The notes below the pieces were generated by a model. It was not told the origin of the DNA. It saw only the letters and a program-made list of their open reading frames with translations, and searched no databases. DNA of 64,000 nt from Nesterenkonia sedimenti (GTDB taxonomy: Bacteria > Actinomycetota > Actinomycetes > Actinomycetales > Micrococcaceae), in NCBI RefSeq assembly GCF_012641515.1, contig NZ_JABAHY010000002.1, positions 214,371 to 278,370 on the forward strand, given 5' to 3'. Positions 59,978-64,000 of the stretch are shown here, piece by piece; the stretch's first letter is position 1; the number at the start of each line of letters is the position of its first letter. A program made the position numbers and the translations under genes.

Positions 59978-60889
59978 ATGGACGTCTATGTCATTGGCAG
60001 TGTCTACCCCCAGCTGGAACAGGGGATTGCTGCAGCAGGTGGGAGTATCACTGCCGACTCGAGCAGGGCCCAGGGCGTGGTGGTCAGCGTTGGGGGAAGC
60101 CCTGCGGAACTGTTGGAGGTGCTGACTTCGAACCCGGCGATCCGATGGGCCCAGTTGCCCAGTGCTGGTATTGAGAGGTTCAACGATTCGCTCCGCGCTC
60201 GTCCCGACCTGGCATGGACAAGCGCTAAAGGGGCCTATGCCGCACCGGTTGCCGAGCATGCATTGGCTCTGACCCTGGCGCTGTTGCGGGAGCTGCCCAC
60301 CCGTGTGCGTGCCCGCAGCTGGGCCCCTGCCACTGGCACTTCCCTGCACGGGCTGCGCGTCATGGTGGTCGGAGCAGGTGGAGTGGGGCTGGAGACTGCT
60401 CGACTTATGCAGTGTTTCGACACCCATGTCACGATGGTGCGCCGACTGCCGAAACCGGTGCCGAGCGCCGATGCCACGATCAGCCTCGATGAGATGCGGG
60501 ATCACCTGCCCAAGACGGATGTCCTCGTCTTGGCCGCTGCCCTGACTCCGCATACCCACCATATGGTCGATGCCGCTGCCCTTGAGGCCCTGCCCGATGA
60601 GGCAATCCTGGTCAACATCGGCCGCGGTGGATTGGTGGACACCGAGGCTCTGGTCAATGCCCTCCAGCGAGAGCAGCTGGCTGGCGCAGCTCTGGATGTC
60701 ACAGACCCCGAGCCGCTGCCGGATGGCCATCCCCTGTGGGAGGAGCCTCGAGCCCTCATCACGCCACATGCAGCTGACACCCTGGAAATGATCCAGCCCC
60801 TGTTTGCCCAGCGGGTGTCCGAGAACCTCCGCCGTGTCATCGCCGTAGAGGAGCTTATTGGCGTCGTCGACGCTGAAGCCGGTTACTGA
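59978..60889 (+). CDS. D-isomer-specific 2-hydroxyacid dehydrogenase
   Basis: 303 residues. NAD motif RVMVVGAGGVGLETARLMQC, catalytic Arg in VNIGRGGLVDTE, Glu in DPEPLPDGHPLW and a His in ITPHAADT. It is divergent from the dehydratase operon and may reduce the keto acid made by it. AGAGG lies 6 nt before ATG 59978. It overlaps the next gene on the opposite strand by 7 bp. Confidence 0.86.
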   Translation: MDVYVIGSVYPQLEQGIAAAGGSITADSSRAQGVVVSVGGSPAELLEVLTSNPAIRWAQLPSAGIERFNDSLRARPDLAWTSAKGAYAAPVAEHALALTLALLRELPTRVRARSWAPATGTSLHGLRVMVVGAGGVGLETARLMQCFDTHVTMVRRLPKPVPSADATISLDEMRDHLPKTDVLVLAAALTPHTHHMVDAAALEALPDEAILVNIGRGGLVDTEALVNALQREQLAGAALDVTDPEPLPDGHPLWEEPRALITPHAADTLEMIQPLFAQRVSENLRRVIAVEELIGVVDAEAGY

Positions 60890-61776
60890 GTCCCCCTCGC
60901 CCACTGGTCGCTCAGGGTGGCCAGTGCCGCGAGGTCCCGGGGACTCCAGCCGCGATCGCGGGCCTCGGTGAATTGGGCAGCAGCCTGCCTGAAGACGTCC
61001 AACTTCACGCCTGTGGCATCTGAGCTACGAATCAATAGCCTCTGCGCCTCTTTCAGACCACCGATGGGCGCATTAGAATCCTGGCTGAGATCCTCAGTGA
61101 AGGCGATGGGCAGGCAACGTTCCAACATGGTGCTCTGGGCCCAGCCATTGGATAGGGCTCGAGTGGCAGCAGCGTGATCTATGCCGAGGGCCTGGATCAG
61201 TTGGGCAGCCTCAGCAGCGACTGCCACATGAGTACTCACCAGCATCTGGTTGATCAATTTCAGTCTCAACCCGCTGCCGGCTGAGCCAAGCCATTCCACA
61301 GTTGAGGCATAGGTTGCGGCAACTTCACGCAGAGCGCTCTCGGCCTCCGAGGGTCCACCAGCCATAACGACCAGTGATCCGGATTCGGCAGCAACTGCAC
61401 CCCCGCTGATCGGGGCATCTACGAAATGCACTCCGTGGGTCTCTGCCTCGGCGGCCAGTTCTTCGGCAGCTTCAGGATCAAAGGTGCCATGCTCAATCAG
61501 AATGGTCCCCTCGGCCGCTGCAGCGAGGAGCCCCTCTTCGCCGCTGTACATCTTCCGAATAACTTCGGTGTTGAGCAGGCAACTGAGCACAATATCGCAG
61601 GAGGCTGCCAGCTCCGTCGGGGAAGCGGCCTCTTCGGCCCCTGCCTCCACCAGTGGGGCGGAGCGAGCCGGTGTGCGGTTCCAGACTTTCAGTCGGTAAC
61701 CAGCCTTCAACGCTCGTCGGGCCATGGGAGCGCCCATGGCGCCAAGGCCGATAAACCCTACAGTTGTCATCGTCAT
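60883..61776 (-). CDS. 3-hydroxyisobutyrate dehydrogenase-like beta-hydroxyacid dehydrogenase
   Basis: 297 residues. Rossmann motif GFIGLGAMGAPMARRALKAG at about 7-26, substrate motif FVDAPISGGAVAAESGSLVV at about 116-135, and the catalytic Lys in LKLINQMLV. The family oxidises beta-hydroxy acids or reduces semialdehydes such as tartronate semialdehyde. It is 9 bp downstream of the SDR gene, forming a two-gene unit at the end of the catabolic cluster. A start two codons in (MTTVGF) is also possible. Confidence 0.88.
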   Translation of the reverse strand: MTMTTVGFIGLGAMGAPMARRALKAGYRLKVWNRTPARSAPLVEAGAEEAASPTELAASCDIVLSCLLNTEVIRKMYSGEEGLLAAAAEGTILIEHGTFDPEAAEELAAEAETHGVHFVDAPISGGAVAAESGSLVVMAGGPSEAESALREVAATYASTVEWLGSAGSGLRLKLINQMLVSTHVAVAAEAAQLIQALGIDHAAATRALSNGWAQSTMLERCLPIAFTEDLSQDSNAPIGGLKEAQRLLIRSSDATGVKLDVFRQAAAQFTEARDRGWSPRDLAALATLSDQWARGTQ

Positions 61777-61785
61777 CTCCTGTTC

Positions 61786-62511
61786 CTAAACCAGTCGCTG
61801 TCCGCCGTCGACGGGCAGTATCGCCCCTGTGATGAAGTCGTGTTCCAACAAGTTGAGGCAGGCCTGGGTGACATCGCTGGGGGTGCCCGATCGGCGCAGG
61901 GGGGTGGTCTCCTGTACGGCCGCACGAATCTCGTGCCAATCCTTGGTGCGCTCAGTTTCGACAAGGCCGGGGGCCACCGCATTGACTCTGACCTCTGGTC
62001 CCATGGCCACAGCCAGCATGCGGGTTAGATGCTCTAGGCCCGCTTTACTGACGGCGTAGGGAATGGAGCTGCCGCTGACAGTTGTCGCCGCGACGGAGCT
62101 CATGTTGATTACAGCGCCCCGTGCCTTTTTGAGCTCGGTGGCACTGGCGCGGATCAGATGCCAGGGGCCCGCGAGATTCACCCCGAGTATCTGATTGAAG
62201 AATTCAGGCTCCAGGGCCTGCAGGTCGCGGTGATCCCGGGGAATGCCAAGGCCCGCGTTATTGATCACCACATCGATGCGGCCGAAGTTCTCAACAGCCT
62301 GCTCGGCAATCTCAGTTGCGCCCTGTGGGTCGGAAATATCGGAGTCCACATAGACGCTGTTGCCCAGTTCAGCTGCTAGGGCCCGTCCGATTTCAGTGGT
62401 CTGGTAGCCATGCAGAACCAAGCGGTATCCCCGTGCGCTCAACGTGCGGGAGAGCTCTTGCCCGATGCCACCAGTGGCTCCGGTGATGATGGCTACGGGG
62501 TCTCCCGACAT
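61786..62511 (-). CDS. Short-chain dehydrogenase/reductase
   Basis: 241 residues. NAD(P) motif TGATGGIGQELSRTLSARG at about 11-29, NNAGLG at about 85-90, and the catalytic Ser-Tyr-Lys as IPYAVSKAGLEHL with the Ser in MSSVAATTVSGS. It would oxidise or reduce a hydroxyl of the pathway compound. It is first in the unit with the beta-hydroxyacid dehydrogenase. Confidence 0.88.
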   Translation of the reverse strand: MSGDPVAIITGATGGIGQELSRTLSARGYRLVLHGYQTTEIGRALAAELGNSVYVDSDISDPQGATEIAEQAVENFGRIDVVINNAGLGIPRDHRDLQALEPEFFNQILGVNLAGPWHLIRASATELKKARGAVINMSSVAATTVSGSSIPYAVSKAGLEHLTRMLAVAMGPEVRVNAVAPGLVETERTKDWHEIRAAVQETTPLRRSGTPSDVTQACLNLLEHDFITGAILPVDGGQRLV

Positions 62512-62588
62512 GATGAACAGGCCTCTTCTCTCCGCGGGGCAGTTCCCTGATTGCGGTCTAGTCGCAGTATCTTCAGGAACTGTATAAC

Positions 62589-62611
62589 AGGTGAAGTGAC
62601 CTCAATCACCT
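62589..62611. promoter_or_regulatory. Inverted repeat before the SDR operon
   Basis: AGGTGA (62589-62594) and TCACCT (62606-62611) are separated by 11 bp, about 78-100 bp before the SDR start; TATACA-like hexamers lie on the SDR side. Confidence 0.4.
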
Positions 62612-62696
62612 AGTGAAGCGATGTGTGACACTTCCGGATGGGGAGATGGGCTCCGCCTAGGATGTGAATGTCGAAGGCCAACCAAGGAGGAAACTC

Positions 62697-63212
62697 ATGG
62701 CACATGTGCTCACTGTCAAAGGGAAGACGCCGAAAGTGGGGGAGCGGGTCTTTCTGGCCCCCACTGCAGCGGTCACCGGTGATGTGATCATCCACGACGA
62801 CGCCTCGGTCTTCTATGGAGCCTCCGTCCGCGGTGACTCCGACACCATCACCGTCGGCGAAGGAACTAACCTCCAGGACAACGCTGTTCTCCATGCCGAC
62901 GCAGGGATCCCCTGCACTCTGGGCAAAGGCGTCTCGGTCGGCCATTCAGCCGTGGTGCATGGTGCCAGCATTGGCGATAACTGTCTGATCGGAATGTCGG
63001 CGACCGTGATGAACGGCGCCACCGTGGGGGAGGAGAGTCTCGTGGCAGCAGGTGCGCTGGTTCTCGAAGGCACCGAAATTCCGCCGCGCTCGCTGGTGGC
63101 CGGAGTGCCGGCCAAAGTGCGCCGGGAGCTCACCGAGGAGGAAGTCGCCGGCCTGCAGCGCAACGCCGAGGTCTACCTCGAGCTCAAAGAGGCCCATATC
63201 GACGCCGAATAG
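62697..63212 (+). CDS. Gamma-class carbonic anhydrase-like hexapeptide protein
   Basis: 171 residues of left-handed beta-helix with repeats such as VIIHDDASVFYGASVRGDSD. The zinc-ligand histidines are H66 (AVLHAD), H83 and H88 (GHSAVVHG), in the spacing of gamma carbonic anhydrases. AAGGAGG lies 6 nt before ATG 62697. The frame opens earlier, without a ribosome site. It may interconvert CO2 and bicarbonate or act on another acyl compound, as some of the family do. Confidence 0.87.
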   Translation: MAHVLTVKGKTPKVGERVFLAPTAAVTGDVIIHDDASVFYGASVRGDSDTITVGEGTNLQDNAVLHADAGIPCTLGKGVSVGHSAVVHGASIGDNCLIGMSATVMNGATVGEESLVAAGALVLEGTEIPPRSLVAGVPAKVRRELTEEEVAGLQRNAEVYLELKEAHIDAE

Positions 63213-63280
63213 CCACTTCTTCGACTGAATCGAGGAAGTTTGACGAATATAGGCGCTTTACCCGAGCTTGTGACCAGGAT

Positions 63281-63286
63281 CATACT
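63281..63286 (+). promoter_or_regulatory. -10 hexamer of the leaderless P450 gene
   Basis: CATACT ends 6 nt before ATG 63293; TTTACC at 63257-63262 could be the -35 with an 18-bp gap. Confidence 0.45.
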
Positions 63287-63292
63287 GAGGGT

Positions 63293-64000
63293 ATGAATGC
63301 TGAAACCCTCGAAGCGGAACCCACAGTAGAGGCACCAGTAGCTGACGACGGCGTCATCTCAGACCTCTACAACGACCCTTTCCCCATCTACCGCCGGCTG
63401 CGTGAAACGGCCCCGGTGCACTGGGTCCCGGCCATCGGCCGCTATCTGGTGGTCGGGTTCAGCGCCATCCACACCATCGACCACGACCCGGAAACCTTCA
63501 CCGCCAATGAGGAAGGCTCCCTGATGATCCGTGCCATGGGACATTCCATGCTGCGCAAGGATGACCCCGAGCACGCCGAGGAACGCAAAGCCCTCGGTAG
63601 CGTCCTGAAGCCTAAGGCCATAAAAACTGTGTGGAACGAAGTCTTCCAGTGCAATTACGAGCGTTACCTCAAGGACTTCATCGCGGAGGCCGAGCCAGAC
63701 ACTGTTGATGGGCAGAAGGTTCTGCGCGCCGATTTCCACACTGGCTTCGCCGAACCCTATGCCGCAGAGAACCTCCGGGAGATCATCGGATTCAAAAACG
63801 CCACCTGGCAGGACATCCGCCGATGGAGTCAGGACATGATCAACGCCACCGGAAACTACGCCGATGACCCCGAAATCTGGGACCTCGGCAAGAAGGCTTT
63901 CGATGAGGTCGACGACGCCATCGACGAGGTCATCCCGAGCCTGGACGAAAACACCCTGCTGGCCCATATGATCAGCGCCGGGATGCCCATCCACTCCGTG
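63293..64000 (+). CDS. Cytochrome P450 (partial, C-terminus beyond right edge)
   Basis: 236 codons open to the window end. It reads YNDPFPIYRRLRETAPVHWV, the P450 N-terminal beta-1 region, then FSAIHTIDHDPETFTANEEG and MLRKDDPEHAEERKALGSVL, the helix C region with the His/Arg heme-propionate contacts. The I helix, ExxR and heme-Cys motifs would lie past the edge. It resembles bacterial class I P450s, which need a ferredoxin and reductase. The substrate is unknown. Confidence 0.88.
   Translation, partial: MNAETLEAEPTVEAPVADDGVISDLYNDPFPIYRRLRETAPVHWVPAIGRYLVVGFSAIHTIDHDPETFTANEEGSLMIRAMGHSMLRKDDPEHAEERKALGSVLKPKAIKTVWNEVFQCNYERYLKDFIAEAEPDTVDGQKVLRADFHTGFAEPYAAENLREIIGFKNATWQDIRRWSQDMINATGNYADDPEIWDLGKKAFDEVDDAIDEVIPSLDENTLLAHMISAGMPIHSV

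Noticed and set aside
1-64000. CRISPR arrays, insertion sequences and prophage
   Set aside because: No regularly spaced repeats, no transposase or integrase motifs and no terminal inverted repeats were seen; the DUF222-HNH gene alone does not prove a mobile element.

Overview
This is one contiguous piece of a high-GC actinobacterial chromosome with about 60 genes packed on both strands. The evidence for an actinobacterium is the GC-rich third-position codon use, frequent GTG starts, a CopD/CtaG fusion, a DUF222-HNH endonuclease, a purS-purQ-purL operon and many genes that look leaderless. A Micrococcales-type organism is my best guess; the genus cannot be fixed from this window. There are no phage genes, no CRISPR array and no recognisable intact insertion sequence. 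The left edge cuts an SGNH hydrolase gene and the right edge cuts a cytochrome P450 gene.

Layout. 1-5.5 kb: SGNH hydrolase, MOSC protein, remnants of two broken genes, and a TetR-controlled ABC exporter. 5.5-9.8 kb: GntR regulator divergent from a 2-hydroxyacid dehydrogenase and an amidase, then a YdcF-like membrane protein. 9.8-12.8 kb: MFS permease, the zinc-free ribosomal protein trio L28-L33-S14, and HU. 12.9-17.2 kb: CopD/CtaG copper and oxidase-assembly protein with a thioredoxin-NHL protein. 17.2-19.8 kb: CtlX, ornithine cyclodeaminase and an Lrp regulator. 19.8-28.8 kb: ABC exporter, flavodoxin-like protein, a deleted dicarboxylate symporter, a cysteine desulfurase-like enzyme, an MMPL transporter, a VOC protein, VapBC, DUF1697 and a small P-loop kinase. 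28.8-32.2 kb: purL, purQ, purS. 32.3-35.1 kb: an eroded stretch (LysE and lipoprotein pseudogenes). 35.2-44.2 kb: lysC, the ehuBCDA ectoine importer, a 2-hydroxyacid dehydrogenase, recR and dnaX. 44.2-47.2 kb: Nudix, DUF222-HNH, a frameshifted DUF4352 protein and tRNA-Ser(GCU). 47.3-52.7 kb: two flavoproteins, then the formaldehyde-fixing pair HPS/PHI with a divergent HATPase-LuxR fusion regulator. 52.7-62.5 kb: MHS-family permease, then a catabolic cluster with a GntR regulator, amino-acid-type ABC importer, IlvD/Edd dehydratase and three dehydrogenases. 62.7-64 kb: gamma carbonic anhydrase and P450.

How the genes fit together. Four groupings look functional: ectoine uptake (osmoprotection); arginine/citrulline/ornithine turnover under an Lrp regulator; ribulose-monophosphate formaldehyde fixation under an unusual fused regulator; and an inducible pathway at 54.3-62.5 kb that imports an acidic or amino compound, dehydrates a hydroxy acid and oxidises or reduces the product. 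The substrate of the last cannot be read from sequence.

Two themes run through the window. First, at least twelve genes carry a TAnnnT hexamer ending 6-7 nt before the start codon, which implies leaderless transcripts and settles several start choices. Second, five loci are decayed by deletion or frameshift, and the affected genes are mostly transporters and surface lipoproteins. This suggests ongoing gene loss. All functional calls rest on motif recognition by eye, with no database search.
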